Assembly: GCF_018332655.1 (NCBI RefSeq)
Contig: NZ_BOQL01000030.1
Coordinates: forward strand, 81,137 to 145,136
Source: Actinoplanes auranticolor
GTDB lineage: Bacteria; Actinomycetota; Actinomycetes; Mycobacteriales; Micromonosporaceae
DNA: 64,000 bases
Direction of reading: 5' to 3'
Below, piece by piece: positions 25,901 to 34,499 of the stretch; position 1 is the stretch's first letter; each line of letters opens with the position of its first letter. The notes under the pieces were generated by a model. The model did no database searches. It worked only from the letters and a program-made list of their open reading frames with translations, and had not been told where the DNA came from. Position numbers and translations under genes: made by a program.

Positions 25901-28390
25901 GAGGGCGGTATGAGCATCGTGGACGGCGAGCTCACCGGCGCCCACGGCACCATCCGGCTCGACGCGCGCCGCAACGGGCTCACCGAGGCCCAGCGCGTCG
26001 CTGACCCGCACCTGTGGCAGTACCCGGCGTTCCGGCTCAGTGACGTCTCGAAGATCCGGGACGTGCTGCGCGGCCAGGTCGCGGTGACCGAACGCGACGC
26101 CGAGGGCAAGCTGCTCTCCGCGACCGGCGTGCAGACCGCCGGCGCCCTCGACGACGTGTACGCCCAGGCGGCGCGGGCCGAGCTCGGCGCGACGTTCTCC
26201 GGCGGGCGGCCCAGCCTCGCCGTCTGGGCCCCGACCGCCCGGACGGTGTCGCTGGAGCTCTTCGACACCCCGGCGGCGACCGCGCGGACGGTCGCGATGA
26301 CCCGGGACGCCGGCACCGGCGTGTGGTCGGTCCGGGGCGCGAAGGACTGGAAGGGCAAGTACTACCGGTACCGGGTCACCGCCTGGCAGCCCGCGGCCGA
26401 CAAGGTCGTCACCGCCTCGGTCACCGACCCGTACTCCGTGGCCCTGTCGCCGGACTCCACGCACACCCGGATCGCCGACCTCGGCGACCCGGCGCAGACC
26501 CCGGCCGGCTGGGCCGGGCTGCGCAAGCCCGCCGCCACCCCGGGCAAGGTGCAGATCTCCGAGCTGTCCGTCCGGGACTTCTCCATCGCCGACACCACCG
26601 TCCCGGCCGCCGCGCGCGGCACCTACCGGGCCTTCACCGACCCGGGCACCGCCGGGATGAAGCAGCTGCGGGCACTCGCCGCGGCCGGCACCACGCACGT
26701 GCACCTGCTGCCGGCCTTCGACTTCGCCACCATCCCGGAGAAGCGCGCCGACCAGCAGCAGCCCGCCTGCGACCTGGCCGCGCTGCCGCCGGACTCCGCC
26801 GAGCAGCAGAAGTGCGTGGCCGCGGTGGCGGCGAAGGACGGCTACAACTGGGGTTACGACCCGCTGCACTACACGACCCCCGAGGGCGGCTACGCCGTCG
26901 ACCCGGACGCGCGCACCCGGGAGTTCCGCGAGATGGTCGCCGGGCTCAACCGCGGCGGCCTGCGGGTGGTCCTGGACGTGGTCTACAACCACACCTCGGC
27001 GGCCGGTACCGACCCGCACTCGGTGCTCGACCAGATCGTGCCCGGCTACTACCAGCGGCTGCTGGAGGACGGCACGGTGGCCGACTCCACCTGCTGCGCC
27101 AACACCGCGCCCGAGCACACCATGATGGGCAAGCTCGTCGTCGACTCGCTGGTGACCTGGGCCCGGGCGTACAAGGTCGACGGTTTCCGCTTCGACCTGA
27201 TGGGCCACCACCCGAAGGCCAACATCCTGGCCGTGCGGGCCGCCCTCGACAAGCTGACCGTCGCCCGCGACGGCGTCGACGGCAAGAGCATCTACCTGTA
27301 CGGCGAGGGCTGGGACTTCGGCGAGGTGGCGGGCGACGCCCGCTTCGTGCAGGCCACCCAGAAGAACATGGCCGGTACGGGCGTGGCCACGTTCAACGAC
27401 CGGCTCCGCGACGGCGTCCGTGGTGGCGGCCCGTTCGACGAGAACCCGCGCATCCAGGGCTTCGGCTCCGGGCTGTTCACCGACCCGAACGGCGACCCGG
27501 CCAACGGCACCGCCGCCGAGCAGAAGGCCCGGCTGCTGCACTACCAGGATCTGATCAAGGTCGGGCTCAGCGGCAACCTGGCCGGCTACCGATTCACCTC
27601 CTCGGCCGGTACGCCGGTGACCGGCGCGCAGGTCGACTACAACGGCTCGCCGGCCGGCTACACCGCGGCGCCGGGCGAGGCGATCACCTACGTGGACGCG
27701 CACGACAACGAGATCCTGTTCGACGCGCTGGCGTACAAGCTGCCGCAGCGGACCTCGGCGCTGGACCGGGCCAGATCGCAGTCGGTGGCGCTGGCCACGA
27801 CCGCCCTCGGCCAGGGCCCCGGCTTCGTCACCGCGGGCAGCGAACGGCTGCGCTCGAAGTCGCTGGACCGTAACTCGTTCAACTCCGGCGACTGGTTCAA
27901 CCAGATCAGCTGGGACTGCGCGAAGGGCAACGGCTTCGGCCGCGGCCTGCCCTCGGCGGCCGACAACGAGGCCAAGTGGCCGTACGCGAAGCCGCTGCTG
28001 GCCGACCCGAAGCTGGTCCCCGGCTGCGACGCGGTGAACCTGGCCGACGCCCGCTACCGGGAGCTGCTCGCGATCCGCAAGTCGTCGCCGGTCTTCGGGC
28101 TGCCGACGGCGGCCGAGGTCCAGAAGCGCCTGTCGTTCCCGCTCTCCGGCACCGCCGAGACACCCGGCGTGATCACCATGCAGCTCGACGGGCGCGGCCT
28201 GGACCGCCGCTGGAAGTCGGTCACGGTGATCTTCAACGCCACCCCGGCGGCGGCGACCCAGACCGTCCCGGCGCTCGAGGGCGCAGCCGTCGGCCTGCAC
28301 CCGCTGCAGCGCGAGGCGGCGTCGTTCGACCGGGCCACCGGCACCTTCACGGTGCCGGCCCGCACCACGGCGGTGTTCGTGCAGCGCTGA
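22976..28390 (+). CDS. pulA: Secreted amylopullulanase (two GH13 domains, pullulanase-type alpha-1,6-glucosidase)
   Basis: An 1,804-aa exported enzyme. GTG 22976 follows GGAAGG by 7 bases; a Sec signal ends near residue 35. Domain order: alpha-amylase GH13 barrel (about 50-640) with nucleophile Asp312 (GYRLDTVKH), Glu346 (FGEVYS) and Asp417 (GNHDMGR); an Ig-like segment; two pullulanase-associated starch-binding repeats starting near 720 (IVHYQRPAGDYDDWSLY) and 827 (VVHYRRADGDYSGWGLH); a CBM48 (about 1067); then a pullulanase GH13 barrel with the YNWGYDP signature (1290), Asp1407 (GFRFDLMGHH), Glu1444 (YGEGWDF) and Asp1577 (DAHDNE). It should cut both alpha-1,4 and alpha-1,6 bonds of starch and glycogen outside the cell. 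Confidence 0.93.
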   Translation: METLQPGRRLTFVGSLILGVLLSIAAVVPASAARPAEPSAAALASWGFDTEPEPAEQFYFVLPDRFANGNKSNDTGRLPGDRLATGFDPADKGFYHGGDLQGIIDRLDYIQGLGTTAIWLAPVFKNRPVQGSGDDISAGYHGYWITDFTQVDPHFGTNADLQRLVDLAHRRGMKIYLDIIVNHTADVIKYAENKYDYIDKATSPYADAQGREFEDRNYADGSRAFPKLDKESFPYTPVLDGQDVTVKKPAWLNDPTMYHNRGDSTFVGENSEYGDFFGLDDLFTERPEVVRGMTKIYGDWIARTGIDGYRLDTVKHTGLDFWPQFSQGIDRAARQAGKRDFFMFGEVYSADQEVQSTYVRRGGLPATLDFSFQAAAKSFAADGGSARALSDLYAADDLYTARDTGADRLPTFLGNHDMGRIGSFVAAAEKDPAVQLRRDRLAHELMFLGRGQPVVYSGDEQGFTGPGGDKDARQDMFANRSADYLDDDLIGTDRTHAVANYETGHPLYRAIGSLAALRKAHPALRDGLQVTRYAADGPGVFASSRIDRKSRTEYVVAVNNATTAQTVTLDTWTPAGSFAGIYGATGTAVTGADGKLTVTVPALSSVVYRAAKPIAQASAAPTVTFTAPKADALVPTRTELTATTTGDPLSTVTFAAQVGSGPWKLLGTADRAPYRVFHDLTGLAGGTPVKYKAVVRDSRGRLAVTNTRIKVGTPPVTAGPDYAIVHYQRPAGDYDDWSLYAFGDVETPTTWPAGQPFDGVDAYGRFAWVKLKPGAKNVGFIVVDKNGVKDVGADRFLDPTKTPEVWLKQGDPTVTTTGPAVEQDQNTAVVHYRRADGDYSGWGLHVWDGAANPTEWSAPLPPAATDAFGVTFRVPLAAGATGLNYIIHKGDTKDLPGDQRLDLAEAGREVWLLSGVPDRLLPVVRRAGGGVADLTESNAVWIDQRTIAWKTGTGSSLEPVGAGTDGRVYDLVHAAEGGMSIVDGELTGAHGTIRLDARRNGLTEAQRVADPHLWQYPAFRLSDVSKIRDVLRGQVAVTERDAEGKLLSATGVQTAGALDDVYAQAARAELGATFSGGRPSLAVWAPTARTVSLELFDTPAATARTVAMTRDAGTGVWSVRGAKDWKGKYYRYRVTAWQPAADKVVTASVTDPYSVALSPDSTHTRIADLGDPAQTPAGWAGLRKPAATPGKVQISELSVRDFSIADTTVPAAARGTYRAFTDPGTAGMKQLRALAAAGTTHVHLLPAFDFATIPEKRADQQQPACDLAALPPDSAEQQKCVAAVAAKDGYNWGYDPLHYTTPEGGYAVDPDARTREFREMVAGLNRGGLRVVLDVVYNHTSAAGTDPHSVLDQIVPGYYQRLLEDGTVADSTCCANTAPEHTMMGKLVVDSLVTWARAYKVDGFRFDLMGHHPKANILAVRAALDKLTVARDGVDGKSIYLYGEGWDFGEVAGDARFVQATQKNMAGTGVATFNDRLRDGVRGGGPFDENPRIQGFGSGLFTDPNGDPANGTAAEQKARLLHYQDLIKVGLSGNLAGYRFTSSAGTPVTGAQVDYNGSPAGYTAAPGEAITYVDAHDNEILFDALAYKLPQRTSALDRARSQSVALATTALGQGPGFVTAGSERLRSKSLDRNSFNSGDWFNQISWDCAKGNGFGRGLPSAADNEAKWPYAKPLLADPKLVPGCDAVNLADARYRELLAIRKSSPVFGLPTAAEVQKRLSFPLSGTAETPGVITMQLDGRGLDRRWKSVTVIFNATPAAATQTVPALEGAAVGLHPLQREAASFDRATGTFTVPARTTAVFVQR

Positions 28391-28432
28391 TCCGCTCCGG
28401 ACTGACCGCCTGCCGGTGGTCACCCTGGCTGC

Positions 28433-29142
28433 ATGGGTGACTACCGGCAGGCGTACGAGCGCAGTCTCCGCGACCCCGAGGGCTTCAGGCGCGACGCCGC
28501 CCGGGCCATCGACTGGGACACCCCACCGGACCGGATCTTCGACACTCGGTGGTTCCCCGGCGCTCGGCTCAACACCTGCCACAACGCCCTGGACCGGCAC
28601 GTGGCCGGCGGGCGGGGCGATCAGGCCGCCCTGATCCACGACAGCCCGGTGACCAGGACACTGCGCACGTACACGTACCGGGAGCTGCGCGACGAGGTGG
28701 CGCTGTTCGCGGGCGCCCTGCGGCGGCTCGGCGTCGGCCCGGTCGACCGCGTGGTCGTCTACATGGCCATGGTCCCGGAGGCGGTCATCGCCATGCTGGC
28801 CTGCGCCCGTCTCGGCGCGATCCACTCCGTCGTCTTCGGCGGCTCCGGCGCGCCGGAGCTCGCGGCGCGCATCAAGACGCCCGGCCCAAGGTGATCGTGG
28901 CCGGCCCGGGCGACGTCTTCTGGGCCGCGTCCGACGTGGGCTGGGTCGTCGGCCACTCGTACATCGTGTACGCACCCCTGCTCACCGGCGCCACCACCGT
29001 GCTGTACGAGGGCAAGCCGGTCGGCACCCCGGACGCGGGCGCGTTCTGGCGGGTGGTGGCCGACGGCACCCCGGAGCCGGTCCCCTCGACCATCGAGGAC
29101 CCGGCCGTCCTCGACACCCTGCGCCCGATCCTCACCGACTGA
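28433..29142 (+). pseudogene. Remnant of a propionyl/acetyl-CoA synthetase gene
   Basis: Reading frame 28433-28894 encodes a clear N-terminus of an AMP-forming propionyl-CoA synthetase (MGDYRQAYERSLRDPEGFRR; VVYMAMVPEAVIAMLACARL; GAIHSVVFGGSGAPELAARI). Near 28885-28892 the frame shifts: the next frame continues PKVIVAGPGDVFWAASDVGW and SYIVYAPLLTGATTVLYEGKP, then jumps to the family's last residues (PVPSTIEDPAVLDTLRPIL). Intact members have about 600-650 residues; here the SGTTG AMP loop and the whole C-terminal subdomain are gone. So there are at least two internal deletions and one frameshift. It cannot give an active enzyme. Confidence 0.85.
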
Positions 29143-29161
29143 TCAGGTGTCTCACCACTGA

Positions 29162-30661
29162 TCAGGTGTTGAGCGGTCGCCGGGCGACCAGCAGGACGTG
29201 GGTGACCGGCCAGTCCAGCGGCGTACCGTCGGGTGCGGCCAGCGACGCCACCGGGGCGATGCGGTTGTCGATGATCCAGTCGTTGCGGGAGGTGCCCGAG
29301 GCCGGGTCGACCTCGAAGCCGACGTCGGCCAGCAGCGACTTCCAGTCCGCGTACTCCAGTCCGCAGAACTGCTCGTGGGTCTCCGACAGCCAGTTGTCGG
29401 CGTAGTCCTTGCGGGTCAGGTAGTCCATCGCGGCGCCCAGGGTGAGCTCGACCGCGTCGCCGGCCGGGGCGTACGTGAACGGGAAGCGGAAGTCGACGGC
29501 GAACTGGTCCAGGCGGGCCCGGGTCGACAGGCCGCCCACGTACGCCGCGACCTCCTCGGGGGACAGCCCGGCCAGGTCCTCGCGGGCGGCCGCCGGGTTG
29601 GCGCCGTCGGTGGCGTCCAGGGTCAGGCGGACCCGGCGGTCGCGGCCGTCCGGGCCGCAGACGTCGCTGTTGATCCACACGCCGCCCGGCGCGGTGTGGT
29701 CGTAGATGGCCTGGGCGAACCGCCGCAGCGACTCCCAGCGGTCGCCGTAGGACCAGATCTCGTGGGTCAGCGCGAACGTGAGCGTCGTGTCGATCGAACG
29801 CTCCGGGAAGATCGCGCCGCCCAGCACGTTGCGGCGGTAGAAGAACACGTTGGCGTTGTCGAAGACCCCCTGGGCCTTCTTGTGCACGCACTCCTCGAAC
29901 AGGTGCCGGGCGATCTCCACGCCGATCAGGTCGCTCTCGCGCAGCGCCGGGTCGCGGTCGGCCAGCTCCAGCACCGCGCCCGCGCCGCAGCCGATGTCGA
30001 CGATCCGGCCCGGCCGTACGTGCCGGTGGACCTGCTGCCACTTGCGGGCCGCGCTGTCGGCGAACGCCTCGACGTAGGTGCGGTAGTTGCGGGTCGCGGT
30101 GAGCCCGCCCTCCGCGCCCACCACCGGGTCGTTGACCACCGTGCGCACGCTCTCCACCAGCTGGTAGCGGTCGAAGACGTCGACGGTGGCCGGATGGGCC
30201 AGGTCCTGCCAGCTCTCGTCGCCGGCGGCCAGCCGCAGCAGGACGTCCCACGGGCGGGCCGGTTCCGGTGTGCTCTCCGCCTCCACGCCGGCGATGGCGA
30301 AACCCAGCGCCGTGTAGAGCGCTGCGACGGCCGGCGTGGAGCACGCCACCACCGTGTTCGCCGGGGTCAGCTCCAGGCCGGTCGCCACCGTGATGTTCTT
30401 CAGCGTCACCTCGGCGAAGCGCTCGGTCGGCGCGGTGTCGAACACCGGCACGACCACCGAGCGCAGGCCGGTCAGCACGCTGAAACGCTCGATGGCCGCC
30501 TCGCGGCGGTGGTACGGCACCGGATTACGTTTCGTGTTCTCGTGGTTCGCCGACGTCACCGCCCAGACAATGGTCACATCCGGCCACCGCTGCAGGTACT
30601 CGGCCTGGAAGCGGGTAAGGACGTGGTGGCGGCCCGGGAAGAGCAAGAAGGTTGTTTCCAC
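29162..30661 (-). CDS. Nucleotidyltransferase-like domain fused to SAM methyltransferase
   Basis: A 499-aa protein starting at GTG 30661 with no strong ribosome site. Residues 1-170 resemble a NadM/NMNAT-type nucleotidyltransferase: LFPGRHHVLTRFQ (place of GRFxPxHxGH, but with TRFQ for the usual (H/T)xGH), TSANHENTKRNPVPYHRREA (compare the family's GS..hT.eNPfT..ER), and LLRLAAGDESWQDLAHPATV near the end (compare the LxEGxxWxxLVPPAV stretch). Residues about 190-499 are a class I methyltransferase with RIVDIGCGAGAVLELA near 219-233. The degenerate first motif suggests a binding rather than catalytic role. It is divergent from ndh. The joint function is unknown. Confidence 0.7.
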   Translation of the reverse strand: METTFLLFPGRHHVLTRFQAEYLQRWPDVTIVWAVTSANHENTKRNPVPYHRREAAIERFSVLTGLRSVVVPVFDTAPTERFAEVTLKNITVATGLELTPANTVVACSTPAVAALYTALGFAIAGVEAESTPEPARPWDVLLRLAAGDESWQDLAHPATVDVFDRYQLVESVRTVVNDPVVGAEGGLTATRNYRTYVEAFADSAARKWQQVHRHVRPGRIVDIGCGAGAVLELADRDPALRESDLIGVEIARHLFEECVHKKAQGVFDNANVFFYRRNVLGGAIFPERSIDTTLTFALTHEIWSYGDRWESLRRFAQAIYDHTAPGGVWINSDVCGPDGRDRRVRLTLDATDGANPAAAREDLAGLSPEEVAAYVGGLSTRARLDQFAVDFRFPFTYAPAGDAVELTLGAAMDYLTRKDYADNWLSETHEQFCGLEYADWKSLLADVGFEVDPASGTSRNDWIIDNRIAPVASLAAPDGTPLDWPVTHVLLVARRPLNT

Positions 30662-30712
30662 GAGGTCGTTGATACCGTACGGAGACGCCGACCACGAGCA
30701 GCGGAGACTGTG

Positions 30713-32143
30713 ATGCCTCAACGATCTGATCGACGGCACCGGGTGGTGGTCGTCGGAGCCGGCTTCGGCGGGCTCTTCGCCACCAAGTCCCTGCGCAAGG
30801 CCGACGTCGATGTCACCTTGATCAACGGCACGGCGTACCACCTCTTCCAGCCGCTGCTGTACCAAGTGGCGACCGGCATCCTCTCCGAGGGCGAGATCGC
30901 GCCCCCGATCCGGGAGATCCTCCGCCGCCAGGACAACGTCGACGTCAAGCTGGGCTGGGTCCGCGACATCGACGTGGCGACCAGGACCGTCGCGGTCGAG
31001 GCGCCCGGCATCGACTACACCGTCGAGTACGACACGCTGATCGTCGCCGCGGGTGCCTCCCAGTCCTACTTCGGCAACGACCAGTTCGCCGATCACGCGC
31101 CCGGCATGAAGAGCATCGACGACGCGCTCGAGCTGCGGGCTCGGATCTTCGGCGCGTTCGAGCTGGCCGACCTGCAGACCGACCCGGCCGAGATCGAGCG
31201 CTGGATGACCTTCGTGGTGGTCGGCGCCGGACCCACCGGGGTCGAGATGGCCGGGCAGATCGCCGAACTGGCCCACCGCACCCTGCCGGGGCAGTACAAG
31301 CACATCGACCCGCGCAAGGCCCGGATCATCCTGATCGACGCCCTCGACGCGGTGCTCAACACCTTCGGCGACCACTTGTCCACCCGCGCCCTCCGTCAGC
31401 TGCACCTGCTCGGCGTGGAGGTGGAGCTGGAGACCAAGGTGGTCGGCGTGGACGCCACCGGCATCGAGGTGGACACCAAGCGCGGGCACCAGCGCGTCGA
31501 GTCGATGACCAAGATGTGGGCCGCCGGGGTGGCCGCCCCGCCGCTGGCCCGCAAGCTAGCCGCGCAGGCCGGCGCCGAGACCGACCGGGCCGGCCGGGTC
31601 AAGGTCAACCCGGACTGCACCCTGCCCGGGCACCCGGAGATCTTCGCGGTCGGCGACATGATCTCGCTGAACCAGCTGCCCGGCGTCGCCCAGGTGGCCA
31701 TCCAGAGCGGCCGGTACGCGGCGGACCAGATCAAGCGCCGGCTGGCCGGTAAGGAACCCGCGGGACCGTTCAAGTACTTCGACAAGGGCAGCATGGCCAC
31801 CATCTCCCGCTTCTCGGCGGTGGCGAGCGTGGGCAAGCTGCGCGTGTCGGGCTTCCTGGGCTGGCTGATGTGGCTGGCGGTGCACCTGCTCTACCTGGTC
31901 GGCTTCAAGAACAGGGTCACGGCGGTACTGCACTGGGCGGTCAGCTTCCTGGGCCGGGGTCGCTCCGAGCGGGTGGCGACGTTCCAGCAGGCGTACGCAC
32001 GAGCCGCGGTCCGCGAGTACGGCGACCCGTTCGAACGCCGCAAGGCAGCGGCAGCCGCCGAGGCGATGAGCCAGCCGAGCGACCCGGCCAGCCCCTCCGC
32101 CTCCGGCCCCACCTCGGCATCCGCCGGCACATCGAGCCGGTGA
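30713..32143 (+). CDS. ndh: NADH dehydrogenase, type II (NDH-2)
   Basis: A 476-aa single-subunit flavoprotein. FAD motif HRVVVVGAGFGGLFATKSLR, NAD motif TFVVVGAGPTGVEMAGQIAEL, and the family segment NGTAYHLFQPLLYQVATGIL, with the second FAD site EIFAVGDMISLNQLPGVAQV. A C-terminal amphipathic/hydrophobic stretch (FLGWLMWLAVHLLYLVGF) anchors it to the membrane. It oxidises NADH and reduces menaquinone without pumping protons. ATG 30713 follows a GGAG site by 8 bases. The last 60 residues are Ala/Ser/Pro-rich and lie outside the conserved part. The gene is divergent, 51 bases apart, from the methyltransferase fusion. Confidence 0.92.
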   Translation: MPQRSDRRHRVVVVGAGFGGLFATKSLRKADVDVTLINGTAYHLFQPLLYQVATGILSEGEIAPPIREILRRQDNVDVKLGWVRDIDVATRTVAVEAPGIDYTVEYDTLIVAAGASQSYFGNDQFADHAPGMKSIDDALELRARIFGAFELADLQTDPAEIERWMTFVVVGAGPTGVEMAGQIAELAHRTLPGQYKHIDPRKARIILIDALDAVLNTFGDHLSTRALRQLHLLGVEVELETKVVGVDATGIEVDTKRGHQRVESMTKMWAAGVAAPPLARKLAAQAGAETDRAGRVKVNPDCTLPGHPEIFAVGDMISLNQLPGVAQVAIQSGRYAADQIKRRLAGKEPAGPFKYFDKGSMATISRFSAVASVGKLRVSGFLGWLMWLAVHLLYLVGFKNRVTAVLHWAVSFLGRGRSERVATFQQAYARAAVREYGDPFERRKAAAAAEAMSQPSDPASPSASGPTSASAGTSSR

Positions 32144-32178
32144 CCCGCCGCCACTGAGTACCAGGATCGTCAGCGCGG

Positions 32179-33975
32179 TCAGGCGGCGAGGGTGGCGTAG
32201 CGGCCGCCGACCGAGACCAGCGTGTCGTGGTCGCCGGACTCCAGGACCCGCCCGTGGTCCACAACCACGATCTGGTCGGCGTCGCGCACGGTCGACAGCC
32301 GGTGTGCGATCGTCACCGTGGTCCGTCCACGGGCCAGCTCGTCGAAGGCTCGCTGCACGGCCCGCTCGGTGGAGGTGTCCAGGGCGCTGGTGGCCTCGTC
32401 CAGGACCAGGATCCGGGGATCGCGTAGCAGCGTCCGCGCGATGGCGATGCGCTGTTTCTCACCCCCGGAGAACCGGTGCCCGCGCGAGCCGACGACAGTG
32501 TCATAACCATCAGGCAGCCCGGCGATCACGTCGTGGATCTGCGCAGCCCGGGCAGCCTGTTCGATCTGGGCGTCGGTGGCGTCCGGCCGGGCGTACCGCA
32601 GGTTCTCCCGCACGGTGGTGTGCAGCAGATACGTCTCCTGGCTGACCACGCCGACGACGCCGGCCAGGTCGGCCAGGCGCAGGTCCCGCAGGTCGATCCC
32701 GTCGATGGTGATCCGGCCGGCGGTCGGGTCGTAGAGCCGGGCGATCAGCGCGGCGAGCGTGCTCTTGCCCGACCCGGTCTCGCCCACCAGGGCGAGCGAC
32801 GTACCGGCCGGAACGTCCAGCGAGACCCCGGCGACCGCGGCGGTCTCACTGTCCGGATACGCGAACGTGACGTCCTCGAACCGCAGGTGCCCACGGACTG
32901 GACGGGGCAGCTCCACCGGCTCAACCGGGTCGTCCACCTCCACCGGCAGGTCCAGGTACTCGAAGATGCGGGCGAACAGCGCCAGTGAGCTGGTCAGCGA
33001 GACCCCGACGCCGAGCAGGCCCATCAGCGGCCGGAACAGCCCGGCCTGCAGCGTGGTGAAGGCGACCAGGGTGCCGATGCTCAGCGTGCCGGCGGTCAGC
33101 GGGAGCCCGGCACTGAGGTAGATGACGGCCGGGATGGCGGCGAAGATGATGCTCATGGCGGCCATCCGCCAGCGGCCGGCCAGCTCGGAGCGCAGCTCCA
33201 GATCGATGAGCCGGGTGGAGGAGGCGGTGAAGCGGTCGACCAGCGCCGCGCCGGTGCCCATGGTCTTGCTCAGCTGTACGCCGCTGATCGACAGGCCCTC
33301 CTCGACGGTGACGTTGAGGTCGGCCAGTTCGCGCTGGCGCTGCGCGGTGATCGCCTTGCGCATCTTCGCGACCCGGCGGGTCAGGTGGACGGCCGGCGGC
33401 AGCACCACGAGGGAGACCAGGGAGAGCTGCCAGGACAGGGCGGCCATGGCGACCGCGGTGGCGACGGCGGTGGTGAGGTTCGAGGCGATCGAGGTCGCGG
33501 TCGAGGTGACCACCGACTGCATGCCGCCGATGTCGTTGGTGATGCGGGACTGCACCTCGCCGGTGCGGGTCCGGGTGAAGAACGTCACGGACTGCCGGTG
33601 CAGGTGGGTGAAGACGTCCACCCGCAGCCGGTGCATGACCTGCTGGCCGACGGTGGTGGAGATCCAGGTCTGGATGACGCCGAGCGCCGAGGTGACGGCG
33701 GCGACGGCGACCATGCCGGCGACGAGCCAGGCCAGCAGCGGCAGGTCCTGCTGCGGCAGCGCGCGGTCGATGACCTCGCGCAGCAGGAAGGGGGAGGCCA
33801 TGGCGATCACGGACGAGGCCACGATGATCGCGGTGACGACGGTGAGCTGCGCCCGGTGGGCGCTGAAGAGCCGGCCGATGCGGCGCAGGGACACCTCGCG
33901 GGCCTGCTTCTTCTCGGCGGGGGTGACGGTGGTGGTGCGGCCGCGGCGGCCGCTGTCGACTGTGGTGGCTTCCAA
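32179..33975 (-). CDS. ABC exporter, fused membrane and ATPase domains
   Basis: A 598-aa half-exporter. The N-terminal six-helix domain (about residues 40-330) includes LTVVTAIIVASSVIAMASPF and WLVAGMVAVAAVTSALGVI, and the C-terminal ATPase has Walker A GETGSGKST, Q-loop in VVSQETYLL, signature FSGGEKQR, Walker B ILVLDEATSALD and H-loop IAHRLST. I prefer TTG 33975, 9 bases after AGAAGG; TTG 33984 is also possible. It is divergent from a marR gene with a perfect palindrome inside its promoter. The pair looks like a substrate-inducible multidrug or metabolite exporter and its repressor. Confidence 0.88.
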   Translation of the reverse strand: MEATTVDSGRRGRTTTVTPAEKKQAREVSLRRIGRLFSAHRAQLTVVTAIIVASSVIAMASPFLLREVIDRALPQQDLPLLAWLVAGMVAVAAVTSALGVIQTWISTTVGQQVMHRLRVDVFTHLHRQSVTFFTRTRTGEVQSRITNDIGGMQSVVTSTATSIASNLTTAVATAVAMAALSWQLSLVSLVVLPPAVHLTRRVAKMRKAITAQRQRELADLNVTVEEGLSISGVQLSKTMGTGAALVDRFTASSTRLIDLELRSELAGRWRMAAMSIIFAAIPAVIYLSAGLPLTAGTLSIGTLVAFTTLQAGLFRPLMGLLGVGVSLTSSLALFARIFEYLDLPVEVDDPVEPVELPRPVRGHLRFEDVTFAYPDSETAAVAGVSLDVPAGTSLALVGETGSGKSTLAALIARLYDPTAGRITIDGIDLRDLRLADLAGVVGVVSQETYLLHTTVRENLRYARPDATDAQIEQAARAAQIHDVIAGLPDGYDTVVGSRGHRFSGGEKQRIAIARTLLRDPRILVLDEATSALDTSTERAVQRAFDELARGRTTVTIAHRLSTVRDADQIVVVDHGRVLESGDHDTLVSVGGRYATLAA

Positions 33976-33999
33976 GAGCAACAACCTTCTTCCGGTACG

Positions 34000-34028
34000 G
34001 TATTAGTGAGGTTACCTCACCATGAGGG
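34000..34028 (-). promoter_or_regulatory. Exporter promoter with MarR palindrome between -35 and -10
   Basis: GTGAGGTTACCTCAC (34006-34020) is a perfect 7-1-7 palindrome. On the minus strand it fills the spacer between CCCTCA (34028-34023) and TAATAC (34005-34000), which are 17 bp apart. A MarR dimer here would block the exporter promoter. The direct repeat GGTACGGTATT at 33994-34004 and 34045-34055 flanks it. Confidence 0.6.
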
Positions 34029-34058
34029 AACAACCGCAACCGCTGGTACGGTATTCCC

Positions 34059-34475
34059 GTGGATCCCGCCGCCGACGAGAACCTCTCCGAGCTGTTCTGG
34101 TCGGTCGCGCGCACCCTGCGCCACCTCAACCGGGAGGCGCTGGAGCCGCTCAACGTCTCGCCCTCGCACGGCCGGGCCCTCGCCGTCCTGCTGCGCCACG
34201 GCCCGATGCGCCCGGGGGCCCTCGCCGAGCACCTGCGCATCGCGCCCCGCTCGGCCACCGAGGTCGTCGACGACCTGCAGGAACGGGGCCTGGTCGAGCG
34301 CACTCCGGATCCGGCCGACCGGCGGGCGACCGTACTGCATCTGACAGCCGCGGGCACCGCGGCCGGCGACGCGATCCGGGCCGCCCGGCAGACCGCCGCG
34401 GAGCGTTTCTTCGCCGGCCTGAGCGACGCCGACCGCGCCGACCTCACCCGGATCCTGAGGAACATGCGCGAATAA
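34059..34475 (+). CDS. MarR-family regulator
   Basis: A 138-aa winged-helix regulator with VSPSHGRALAVLLRHGPMRP, the recognition helix region LAEHLRIAPRSATEVVDDL, and the wing VERTPDPADRRATVLHLT (DxRxxxVxLT, the MarR hallmark). It starts at GTG 34059 with no ribosome site. A TACGGT hexamer ends 6 bases before the GTG, so the message may be leaderless. It is divergent from the ABC exporter and upstream of a FAD monooxygenase on the same strand (24-base gap). It likely represses both. Confidence 0.88.
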   Translation: MDPAADENLSELFWSVARTLRHLNREALEPLNVSPSHGRALAVLLRHGPMRPGALAEHLRIAPRSATEVVDDLQERGLVERTPDPADRRATVLHLTAAGTAAGDAIRAARQTAAERFFAGLSDADRADLTRILRNMRE

Positions 34476-34499
34476 TCCTGTTTGTGTAGAGTCACCGGC

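Noticed and set aside
24557..28975. 1,472-codon open frame on the minus strand opposite the amylopullulanase
   Set aside because: It is the shadow of a GC-rich gene: its protein is Arg/Gly/Val-rich low-complexity sequence with no domain, whereas the plus strand carries full GH13 motifs.
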